The position numbers and the translations under genes were made by a program. Below the pieces are notes generated by a model. That model made no database searches. It was not told the origin of the DNA and was given only the letters and a program-made list of their open reading frames with translations. From Mastigamoeba balamuthi (Eukaryota; Evosea; Mastigamoebida; Mastigamoebidae), in assembly GCA_902651635.1 (NCBI GenBank), contig CACRSC010000010.1:235365-299364 (forward strand): a stretch of 64,000 bases of DNA, written 5' to 3'. Shown here piece after piece: positions 35,701-44,930 of this stretch; the stretch's first letter is position 1, and each line of letters starts with the position of its first letter.

Positions 35701-38700
35701 ATACTCGCGGCCGTTCTCGCTCGTCGAGCCGCTGGCGATCGCAGAGGTCGCGTGCGCCACGAGCCCCGCGATGCCCTGCGCAGTGCCTGTGCCGCGTCAG
35801 CGTGTCCGCGAGGAGCTCAGCGCCACGTTGGCGCAGCTTCTCTCGCGGTACGAGTGGCAGCGCGCGACGCCGCGGCTCATCGAGCGCCTCATCAGCGCCA
35901 GCGCCGGCGACATCGCGTTCGCCGTCTCACAGAAGTTCGAGCCGCTGCTGCCGCGCACGCTTGTCGCCGACGCCGCGGCCGCATCGCTGCAGTTTGAACA
36001 GGCGCTGGCGATGCTGAGCGAGGAGATCAAGACTGCGCCCGACTACACGCGCGCGGGCACGGCGACGGCGTCGGCGAGGGAGCACCCGCTGCGCTCGAGG
36101 TTCCTGGCGCTGGCGCAGACCTGCTACGCGTTCGGCCAGTACGACACCGCGCGAAAGTGCATCGAGGCCTCTGGCGACCCGCTGGCCCTCCTGCACCACC
36201 AGGCCATCGTCGCCTGCAGCCCCAAGGGCGTCGCCTCCCTCCAGGTACCCTCTCCCGCGTCTCTTCGGCGCTTATGAGCGGTTTTCCCATCGCGCTTGAA
36301 GGCCGCGGTGGCGAGCGAGGTGCCGATGGCGATGGCGTGCCAGGCGCTGCTGGCGGGGAGCGTCGTGGGTGCGCCGGGCAAGTGCGTGGACCGCGTGGTG
36401 TACCAGAGCAGCCTCTTCAGCGAGCGCCCGGGGCCGTCTGTGCACACGCGGGCGGTGGCGACAATTGACGGCGAGGCGTTGGCGCCTATGTGGCTCGACC
36501 AGCCCAAGTACTGGCACCCCGAGGTCGCGTGCGCAGAGGAAACGGTCGAGGAGCCGCCAGAGGTCGTTGTCGTCTCGCCCGCTGCCCAGGCGCCCAGCTC
36601 CCCTCCAGCGCCAGCCACAGCAGCAACGCCGACTCCTCCCTGCGAGTCCCTGAGCGCTCTGATGTCCTACGAGATACCCTCCGTACTGACGCTGTGAGCG
36701 AAGCGCTAGAGCCCAGCTACTCTGCGACGCACTGCTGACAGCCCTTCGCAGGAACGACGCGCAATTCAGCGTCACCGAGCACCCGGCGTCGTCGTCTCCG
36801 CCACCGGCCGCTCCGGAGGTCGAGACGAACCCGCCGAGCGCCTCGATGTTCATGTGCGCCGCGTCAGCGGGCCATCCCGGACCCCTCACTGACGCCGTGC
36901 GCTATCACGATGCGCAGCAAGACGCTGCCAGTGTCGTTCAAGCCGCAGCCGTTCGTGCCCAACGCGAGGGTGCGTGCGCCATCGTCTATACGGAGGCGCG
37001 TGAGGCCGGGCGAGGTGCCGCAGCTGTCGGAGCTGACGCTGATGTCGATGCCCGTCACCGAGCGCCGCCACTCACGCAAGACGATGCCGCCGCAGCTGCT
37101 CCTGCAGGTGCAGGGCCCCCTGCTGCAGGTCAACGCCATCATCGAGGAGCAGCAGCAGCAGCAACAGCTGGCGCAGCAACAGGCACTACAGCAGCAGCGG
37201 CCGCCGTCGTCGGAGAGGCAGGGCAGCAGCAGGTCGCTGCGCCTGCACAAGCAGGTCTTGGCGGCGGCCGCGGTGCCCCCGGAGGTGCCGCCGAGCCCGC
37301 ACGGTAGCGGAGCGGAGCTTCCGGAGATCGCGCCGGGGTCGGGGACGGGCAGCCCGCACACGACATCGAGCCTGAGGGAGAAGCGAGGGTCGCGCGACCG
37401 GCACAAGAAGCCCAGCCCGTCGCCCGACTCGTCGCTGACGACCACGCTGAAGCCGCCGCCGATCACGCTCGCGGTGCCCGACAGGGACGGCTCCCCCGCG
37501 AAGCCCGGATCGGCAGACGTCTCTCCGCCGCTTCCGCAGCCGCCGTCGCCCAGGAGGGCACCGGCGCCCGACTACAGGAGCCCACCGCCTCCCGCAGCGC
37601 AGCAGCAGCAGCCGCCTCCGCCGCCACAGCAGCAGCAGGCGCAGCAGACGACGCTGGGCAGGGCGCCGTCGCCAGGGCACCTGCGCGTCGACGTCTCCAA
37701 GGCGGCGGCGGCGGCCGAGGCGCCGCCCGTGTCGCCGAGAGCTCCGCCCGGTGCATCGCCCAGAAAGGCTGAGCCGCTGCCGTCGCCGCGGAGGCTGCCG
37801 GTACCTCAGCCGCAGCAGCAGCCGCAGGCGCCTGTGCCGGCCGTGCTGGCGAGCGTGGAGTACAGGGAGGCCAAGAAGACGGCGCTGGGGCTGTGGGAGA
37901 AGCGCCTGTACGAGCAGTGCCTCGAGGCCGTCGCCCGGTGCATCCGCGCTGTCGCGCCCGCCGCGGCGGCGTCGGACCAGGCGGCCGTGGAGATGCGCAT
38001 GCTGGTGGCCTACCGTGTGGCCGTCTCGCTGCTGCGCATGATCGCGGCGCTGAGCAGCGAGCAGATGAACGCCGCAGCGGTGGCGCTGCTCTCCAAGTTC
38101 CTCGCCGACGTCCCGCTGGGCGTGCGCGTTCTCTCCCCTACGCCCCCACGGCGTCTGAGCGCGTCTGACCGGGACGTGTCTGCGGGTGCAGCCGGCGCAC
38201 AGGGTGGACTGCATCAGGCTGGCGATCGACAAGAACATGGAGGCGGCCAACTACGGGGTGGCGGCGAGCCTGCTGCAGGTGCTGATGCCGCACCCGCTGC
38301 CCGACTCGGCCGAGCTGGCGGCCAAGTTCAAGACGTGCAAGTCGCACAAGTGGGCCAACAACGCGCTGCCCATGTACACGTGCCCCGCCTGCCAGCAGCC
38401 CGTGCGCCGCCCGTCTTCAGTTCCCTCCCGCCCTTCTCTTCCGCCCCGAACTAACTGGCAATTACTACCGCGCGCGGAAGACGTCTGTGGCCAACGCGGC
38501 GTGCGAGTGCGGGGCTCCGATCAGGTTCTGCTGCCTGCAGTTCCGGCTACTCGAGGGCCCGTCGATGCTTCACTGCCCCCTGTGCGACAGCGCGTTCAAC
38601 GTGGGCACCCCGACCGCCGTCGCGGGCTCCAAGGTTGGCTTTGAAAAAACAAACACCCCTTCGTCTTGCTCTGTTATCCGAAGGGAGAACGTTCTGAGTC

Positions 38701-38996
38701 GCACGCAGTGCCCGCTGTGCGAGGCAGGGACGGTGGAGGACGCTGTCATCGAGCCCCCGCCGCCGCCAGCGACGACGCTGTCCGAGACGCAGGCCATCGC
38801 GGTGCCCGGGGCGGCGGGCGGGGGCAGCGGGGGCGCAGGGGCGCCGGCGAGCAGGTCGCCTGGAGCGCAGTGGGGCCGCACACCGACGTCTGCGATGCGC
38901 GCGATGGCGGAGCACTCGCTGCAGGACGCGGGGACGCTGTCGACGTCGCCCATGTCGCAGCACCGCGTCGACAAGGACAAGAGGAAGCACCGATGA
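32796..38996 (+). CDS. TSET/TPLATE-complex WD40 subunit (TWD40-2 / TTRAY2-like)
   Basis: This is one large multi-exon gene. Beta-propeller repeats fill 32796-36240 (e.g. SCSVDGEIRLWDYEN near 33718, YACAWHCPNP near 33961, RALVVTVDERGAMAAWDLAA near 34180). Next come the region HALALEAESALQVVWQPPLG...GRVLIVSHHLS and a solenoid (CYAFGQYDTARKCIEASGDP). A Pro/Gln-rich linker (36900-37840) leads to a helical domain (LVAYRVAVSLLRMIAALS, HRVDCIRLAIDKNMEAANYG) and a C-terminal set of Cys pairs (CPAC, CECG, CPLC, CPLC) like a zinc ribbon. This order matches plant TWD40-2 and Dictyostelium TTRAY2, parts of the endocytic TSET coat. Introns are seen at 36245-36300, 36690-36750, about 36900, 38128-38190, 38410-38487 and 38634-38700. 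Exons between 32915 and 33400 and at 33620-34110 are only approximately placed. Confidence 0.88.
37140..37840 (+). repeat. Gln- and Pro-rich coding linker
   Basis: CAG-rich runs at about 37147-37200 and 37600-37645 and at 37800-37830 encode QQQQQQ-type and QPPPPPQQQQ-type strings. They lie between the propeller-solenoid half and the C-terminal helical domain of the TSET subunit. The linker is low-complexity and probably disordered, as in the corresponding region of plant TWD40-2. Confidence 0.85.
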
Positions 38997-38999
38997 GAG

Positions 39000-40532
39000 C
39001 GCAGCAGGACACTGATACGGGGGGGAGGCGTCCCGCCGTGCGCTACTCGCAGGGCCGTCTCCCACGCTCCCCGCTGCTCCGCTGCCCCGTTGTCACCGCC
39101 CCACCATCCCCAACACCAGAGGCTATCGTGTTATCGTGTCACCGCGGCTTTTCTGGACGTGGGGGCGTGCAGCGCGGGGAACACGATCCCGTTATGAAGA
39201 TACGGGCCACGTAGGGCGAGGGGAGGTGCTTTTCGCTGGTGACGTAACAAACGTCTGACATCAACAGCATTGCACGCGTTCTCTCGCTTTTGATCTTCAC
39301 TTGCACTTTTCCCCAACAGAGCAACCATAAACAAACCTCCCAGACACCAACGTGCACATGACACTATGGCGACCTGGCTTTCTCATTATGAGCGGTGTGG
39401 ATGTCTCCATTGGCAAGGTGTACAAGTGCCCAGGGCACAAGTTGGATTTGATACTAAATGACATCTCAGTCATGGTGGCAATTAAGAAATGAATCCACAT
39501 GGCGTACACCCCTGCTCTTGTACACTCCTCCACTGCCCATTACACAATCCTTGCTCTCTTCAGAGCCCTCTGATTTCTGCAAATCCCAACAATCTATTCC
39601 ACAGAAAGAAATCATCAATTCACCCCCCAAAATGTTCTGTGTGTTTGTAACCCAGAAATCATAACAGGATGGCCCTTCTTCACATTGTGCTCTCAGGCAA
39701 GGATAAGCAAATAATTGTGTCAAGCCCTGCTCTTACAGATAAATGGACATGCAGAGCATCTTCACTCATGGTGGACCACATGGGATATGAATGACAGCCA
39801 GTAGATATCAGCAGGACTGCAACTTTCAGAAGAGGTCCTTTGCAGTGCTTATATGCAGAGACTTTTCAATGATCACAGAGCTCACCAGGGCGTCCACCAA
39901 ATCAATCTGAAGACACTGTAAGCAGTCATGACAATGTATGTGGGCCTGTATGGTTATGACTCCAACAATGTCCAGAGGTGGCAGCAAAAGAACTTAGACC
40001 TCTGGTTTGAGAGCAAGCACCCATCTTGCCACCACCTGATCAACCTCCTTTATGTGATGAGGATCAATAAAGTCATCATAATGAATGCAAATAAGTCTAG
40101 TAAACTTCAAGAATCAGATCTTGGTCCATCTTAAGGATGTAAATATAAATGCCATACAGCCCAATCTCACTCGTCTCTGGAGAGTATCACAAGCACTGCA
40201 AGAAATTGCAAGATATGAGCTTGCCAGCACCCATAAATAGAAGCAGCTAAACATAAAGGTTTCAGATCTCCTTCTCTTCATTCACTCAGGTACTGGAGAC
40301 CTCATGAGGAAGGGTATACACATTAAGGCTGCACTGCTGTGATGATGAAATGAAAGCTCTTTACTTGTTCCTAAAGATAGTTGTGGATTTGTATTGGTCA
40401 TCATCACCATGGATCAGAGAAAGTCAATTGGGCTCTGCCCTTACTATTACAGCTTACAGCAAGTAGTAGGCATCATCCTCAAGCTCCAGCCATCATGTGA
40501 GGGTGGGCAAGGTGTTGCAGCTTTTTGAGCTG
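39000..40532. other. Start of AT-richer island; no intact gene
   Basis: Composition shifts from strongly GC-rich to roughly balanced near 39.2 kb. Plus-strand protein-like stretches (near 39388-39470, 39670-39790, 39910-40130) are separated by stops and look like a decayed coding region that I cannot identify. One piece, 39928-40134, reads MTMYVGLYGYDSNNVQRWQQ. Confidence 0.5.
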
Positions 40533-40892
40533 ATGTTGGTGTCAATGTCCTTCATAAAGAAGCAACACAGCCACCATCCAGTGAAGCAGCAGCCATTAGC
40601 TGTATCAGTCAAGGCCCTACATGCAGCTCTGGCACAGAAGCAAGTCGTCAAGTGGCTGGAGAGAGAGCACTCCACATGCAAGGAACTGATCAGCCTGCTC
40701 AAAGAGAATCCCAAGCTGGGAGTGGACGGCTTCCTGATCAATGCCAGGAGTTATCATGACATTAAGGTCCACATTGCGAGTCAGATCAGGGGAGCTAACA
40801 TCACTGACTTGAATTTGGAACTGGACCGCTTGTGGGCTGCTTCCAAAGCACTCCAAGCAATGGTAAATGCCAAGCTCGATGATGTCTGTTAA
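40533..40892 (+). CDS. Unidentified ORF in the AT-richer island
   Basis: An open frame of about 119 codons from ATG 40533 to the stop at 40890-40892. The product is helical and Lys/Leu-rich (KALHAALAQKQVVKWLERE, then LISLLKENPKLGVDGFLINA, ITDLNLELDRLWAASKALQA). It has no recognised motif. Codon use is unlike the GC-rich genes. The frame extends a little upstream without an ATG. It may be the last piece of the decayed coding region before it (39.4-40.5 kb) rather than a stand-alone gene. Confidence 0.35.
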   Translation: MLVSMSFIKKQHSHHPVKQQPLAVSVKALHAALAQKQVVKWLEREHSTCKELISLLKENPKLGVDGFLINARSYHDIKVHIASQIRGANITDLNLELDRLWAASKALQAMVNAKLDDVC

Positions 40893-41237
40893 CAGAAATA
40901 ATGTCGTCCGTATACAGTATTGCAGAATTTCTTCAAAAAGACCGAAATTAACGTTCATTACTTTCGTTTATGTGGATTCGGGCCCGATTTTACCAAACGC
41001 GGAAATTCGTGTTAAGAGGATGTAACACCCGGGTGTAAAGTTCCAGACAACTGTTTTGCCCGGGGTGTAAAGTTTGGCACAGTTAATTGCGCCACGCGAA
41101 AAGTTGTAGACGGTGTTTTGGGTCGTCCCTTTTGATGGGCGTAGGTGTCGTGCGTGTGGATGGACGAAACGAGCAACGCAGCACGATCCGCACGCGTGTC
41201 GTCGGCAGTCCGTGAAAGGCCACAAACACGTAGCCCT

Positions 41238-41480
41238 GCAGCCCGCACCCCGAAATCCCGTCCTACGCCGGGGCTCGCCTACACTCCGCCAGCGCCACAG
41301 CCCACGCCCCGTGCCCCGCGACCCGCAGCCCGCAGCCCGCAGCCCGCCCCACAGCCTGCGCCTCGCGCCCCGCGCCGCACGCGCCCAGCAGCCCCACAGC
41401 CCGCGGCCCGCGCCCCACGCAGCCCATCCACAGTCAGCCCAGCCAGCCCCAGCCCGCAGAGTGTCCACCCGCCAGCCAGC
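41238..41480 (+). repeat. Low-complexity CAGCCC-type repeat
   Basis: Imperfect, purine-poor repetition of CGCAGCCCGCAGCCC, CACGCCCCGCGC and CCAGCCCACAGCC units. Both plus-strand frames are open only because of the repetition. No gene is seen. Confidence 0.75.
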
Positions 41481-41749
41481 CCACAGCCAGCCCTTAGTCT
41501 GCCGTCGTCGAATTCTAAATAATGACCCCTCCTACTTCAGCTGAAGAAATCCGCACAAAATCATAAACTCCAGGTTGGGGTGCTGATCATACGCCCCTCC
41601 AGTCTGGGGAGAGGCCTCCGGGGCGTAATGTTCAGATTACACCCCAAGGAGCCAGTTGGTCACGGTCTTGGAGGTTTGTTTGAGGTCGCTCTGATAGGGA
41701 AAAGCGCAGATCACAAGGACGCGCGCCACGCCTACGGTCATTTCGGTCG

Positions 41750-42330
41750 TCGTGAGACGTGGAAGTTGTAGCACCTCGTTCGTCGGCTCGATGGCGAGCA
41801 CCCTCCGTGCCGCCAGCTCATCAACCCCCTCCGCGCGAACCCTGGCCTGGGTGTTGACGGATTGACTCCACGAGCGTCTCAGACTCCGCAGGCGGATTTC
41901 GAGCCACCTCACGGACGTCAGCATGGACGCCATACGTCCCGAGCTCGCTCTCCTCTGAGGTGTGTCGCAAGTACACCAGGAAAGTGCAAAATCTGGGCTC
42001 GCCTGCGCACAGGGCCTCGTGGGTACACATGTGATTCCACCTACTTGGACAGTTTTCGTCGAAGAAAGGGAAAACGGAAGGTACCTGCCCTCAGTCGCCG
42101 CCACCACATGGCCCCACAGGTCGGCTACAGATGAGTGACCCTCACGACGCATGATGCGCCGAGCTCTGCGCGCTCCTCGTTGGCGACACAGCGAAGTGCA
42201 ACTGGAAGTCGAGGGCCCACGACGGGCGCACTCCCATCTTCTCGGCGAAGGCACCGAGCAGCAGGGAAGCGAGCAGCCCAGCCCATTTTTTGCGAGAGCA
42301 CTGCGCATACAACGTGCTAAGCCCACGTCG
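41750..42330 (-). pseudogene. Nitrilase (NIT2-like) pseudogene fragment
   Basis: In minus orientation pieces match the intact gene at 53119-54348. HSSVADLWGHVVAATE corresponds to its HSTVADPWGRVVATTE (near 42100), and LGCSLPCCSVPS corresponds to LGCSLLCLPGAF (near 42270). At DNA level the stretch around GGCAGTCGAGGGCCCGCGAG of the intact gene is recognisable at about 42200. The match covers only the region from just after the catalytic Cys to near the C-terminus, with frameshifts. No catalytic Glu-Lys-Cys set is present. This is a decayed duplicate lying in the AT-richer island. Confidence 0.8.
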
Positions 42331-42860
42331 TGGCAGACCAGCTTGCAGAAGATCCTTCCCTGCAGTTCGCTTGGGACCTTCACTGCCTATGAACGTTGCA
42401 GCAGAGACTGCTGTGGCAAACAATGATAGCAGGAGGAGGTGGAATGCCATCTTGCAAAACGCCAAAGTTAATGTATATGCTGTCGTATGGCAAGAACGAA
42501 AGTGGGTGATGGCTTCGTCTTAAGAAGCACCTCTTCTCCATTGGGAAGATTGGGAGCGACAGCATGAGAACACGGACCGCACGCTGACATCCGATAACCT
42601 GCACGATGGCGGAGCACTTGCAACAAGACTCAGGTACGCTGGCAGCGACCCCTTATCCCCAGCGCCAAGTATTCTCGGGTCATCGCCGGGGAGGCTTCAC
42701 CTATGCCTCAATGGAGCATCATGTGGATTCTTTTGCGATTCACCAGAACCTCGGGGCTGTGCCACTCAGAAATGTCCCGAAATTGGATCTTGAATCATCC
42801 ACTTCTCCCTGTTGCATTTCCTGGATACTTCGGTGCTTATAAAAAAAGAAACGTCTCGCG

Positions 42861-43387
42861 ATGAGCTCCGCTGGCTCCGCTGGTCGCCCGGGCAGCGCTC
42901 CCGATGTGAACGCCAACAGCACTGTCTACATCGCAGTGCCCCCTGCGTACGGTGCTGCTGTATTGTCATATGGGAACCCCGCAGAGCCTCCACTGTCGTA
43001 CAGCGAGGCAGCAGCAGTCAAGTATCCTCCGCTGTCTCCGCTGCTGCCGCCAGCCCAGCTCAGCGTGCAGGGCAACGAAAGCGATGCGAGGACGTACATA
43101 CCAATGGTACTATTCATCCTGGGGTTCCTGGGTGTCGTGCCGTGCCTGTGGGTCGGATCAGCCTGGACGTGCATCTCCCGCAACACCTTCGACAGGGCTG
43201 TGCGTGAATCTCGACCAACGTGCTTTGGCCCTTCGTGGACCTCTTCTCAAGGGATCTCTCTGCCACTCTCTCGGGGGTGCTGCAGTGGGGCATCGCGAAC
43301 CTCGTGGGGACAGTTGGAATTGTCGTCGTGGTGATCATCGCAGCAATTTGTATTTCCAGTGCCGACCACGAAAACCGTTGGGATTGA
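42861..43387 (+). CDS. Small PPxY-type two-TM protein, family member 2
   Basis: Exon 1 is 42861-43199, the intron 43200-43285 (GTGCGT...CTGCAG, 86 nt, phase 0), and exon 2 43286-43387, giving 146 aa. MSSAGSAGRPGSAPDVNAN resembles member 1. PPAYGAA and PPLSYSEA motifs follow, then TM1 TYIPMVLFILGFLGVVPCLW, VGSAWTCISRNTFDRA, and, in exon 2, WGIANLVGTVGIVVVVIIAA plus a short polar tail ending ENRWD. It lies about 350 bp before member 3 in the same orientation, which suggests a local tandem duplication. Reading through the intron gives an unrelated tail, so splicing is needed for the second TM. Confidence 0.8.
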
Positions 43388-43510
43388 TGCTCGTACATCG
43401 CTGGCCGGTGGCAGTCGTCTGACGTACCACCACACACAGCTTATGCAACATCAGCATCCCCACTCTGTAAAAAGGCAATGGCCATGATAGTGTCTCATTT
43501 GGCTCCTAGG

Positions 43511-43572
43511 GGTGATTGATGGCCTCTCTCGATGTGATAGGAGGGGCGCCCGATAGAGGCCATCAATCATCC
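43511..43572. repeat. Short inverted repeat (hairpin)
   Basis: The left arm GGTGATTGATGGCCTCTCTC-G (43511-43531) is complementary to 43551-43572 with one mismatch and one unpaired base. The loop is about 19 nt. Direct repeats of TGTGATAGGAGGG lie in the loop and just after the right arm (about 43582). It sits between PPxY family members 2 and 3. Confidence 0.8.
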
Positions 43573-43743
43573 CATAAGCTGTGATAGGAGGGAGGGACAG
43601 GTCAGAGGAAGCTCATGTTACGGAATTCATCTCTCTAAGCCATGATGCAACAGATATTATTTGGTCCCGATTCAACATCTTTTCCTCTGCGGCTTTTTCA
43701 CGGACAATTCTTCGAGATTTCAGAAAAACCGAAACGCCTCCTA

Positions 43744-44255
43744 ATGAGCTCCTCTGACCCTGATGGTCATCCTTGCAGCTTTCCGGATGCCAACGCCAAC
43801 AACGCGGCCAGCAATACAGAACCCCTCGAGTACAGCACCGCGATATCGATTCCGTGTGGGTGCCCCGCAGAGTTGCCACCGTCGTACAGCGAGGCCATTG
43901 CAGGCAGGCATCCAACTTCCGCCCCTGCCACAACAGTCACCGCCAGCGCAACTCAGCGTGCAGGGCACGGAGAGAGAGCCATGGACGAGCATGCAAATGA
44001 TGCTGTTTCTCGTGGGGTTACTGGGCATCGTGCCGTGCATGTGGGTCGGGTCAGCCTGGACATGCACCTCACACAACAATTTCGACAGAGCAGTACGTGG
44101 GTTCCGTCTTGCGTGTACTGTGCTGGTGGAGGGACCTTTCTGAAGTAGGATCTCTGTTTCTCATGGAGATGCAGTGGGGAATCGCGAACATTGTGGGATC
44201 AGTAATATCCGTTGTGATGATAGGCGTGCTGATTATCCATATCATTAGCCAATGA
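43744..44255 (+). pseudogene. Small PPxY-type two-TM protein, family member 3, frameshifted
   Basis: MSSSDPDGHPC...FPDANANN and PPSYSEAI match the family, but the frame shifts near 43888-43900, where GGCAGGCA looks like a 4-bp tandem duplication. The downstream frame continues as LPPLPQ, then MMLFLVGLLGIVPCMW and VGSAWTCTSHNNFDRA. The intron at 44093-44174 (GTACGT...ATGCAG, 82 nt) and exon 2 at 44175-44255 (WGIANIVGSVISVVMIGVLI) keep the family's splice position and phase 0. Either a recent pseudogene or a sequencing error explains the shift. It is otherwise intact, which suggests recent loss. Confidence 0.75.
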
Positions 44256-44532
44256 CTTGACTGATTGCATGGAAGAGAGAAAGCTGATGCAGGCATAAAT
44301 GCACCCGCCCACACATGACTTGGGTAGAAATGAGAGAACCACATGAATAATTCACAGTAACACACAGAAACGAGCCAGAGCTGAAACAGACACCAAGCCA
44401 GTGAGCCATATGATAGAACCAATGAATGGGAATGGCTGCTCTGTGGCCAGTGTTGTTCTGTTACTACTGTGGCTCCATTATGTGCTTCTGAACATGTTCA
44501 GCAGATATTATTCATCGTCACCATGCGAGATT

Positions 44533-44930
44533 TGCTGGAAGATATGAGCCACAAAGACATGAAGCACTAAAAAAAAATACCAGGAGACACCCCCAAATCC
44601 CCCTTCAACTGCCCGGACATCACCCATCCAGCCAAATGCTACAAACCTGCACGAAAACCCACAGACCCTTCACAGTTACAGAACCAATCGATAATGACAT
44701 GCAAGACAATTTGACACCAGTAGCACACGCCCCACCCAAAAAGCCAAACCAGAGACGACTGTCCTTCACAGCCCCCAAGCTGGGCCACCCAGCACCACTC
44801 ATGCCACAACAGACAGCACAAGAAGCAGAACAAACCCATGTTATGACCCACAAACGAAAAGCACCTGACATACCAGCCCCTGTGGCACCAGATGACACTG
44901 CACCAGGAGTCCAAGCACTGATGTAGCGTA
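44533..44930 (+). mobile_element. Fragment of the 3' region of a non-LTR retrotransposon
   Basis: The sequence is alignable with 50650-51030 downstream of the RT open frame: GGAAGATATGAGCCA corresponds to GGAGGACATGAGCCA, CCCAACTGCCCGGACA-like text corresponds to AACTGCCCAGACACC, and ACAGTTACAGAACC corresponds to ACAATCACAGAGCC. No RT sequence precedes it, so the copy is 5'-truncated. It is diverged from the 47-51 kb copy. Confidence 0.65.
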
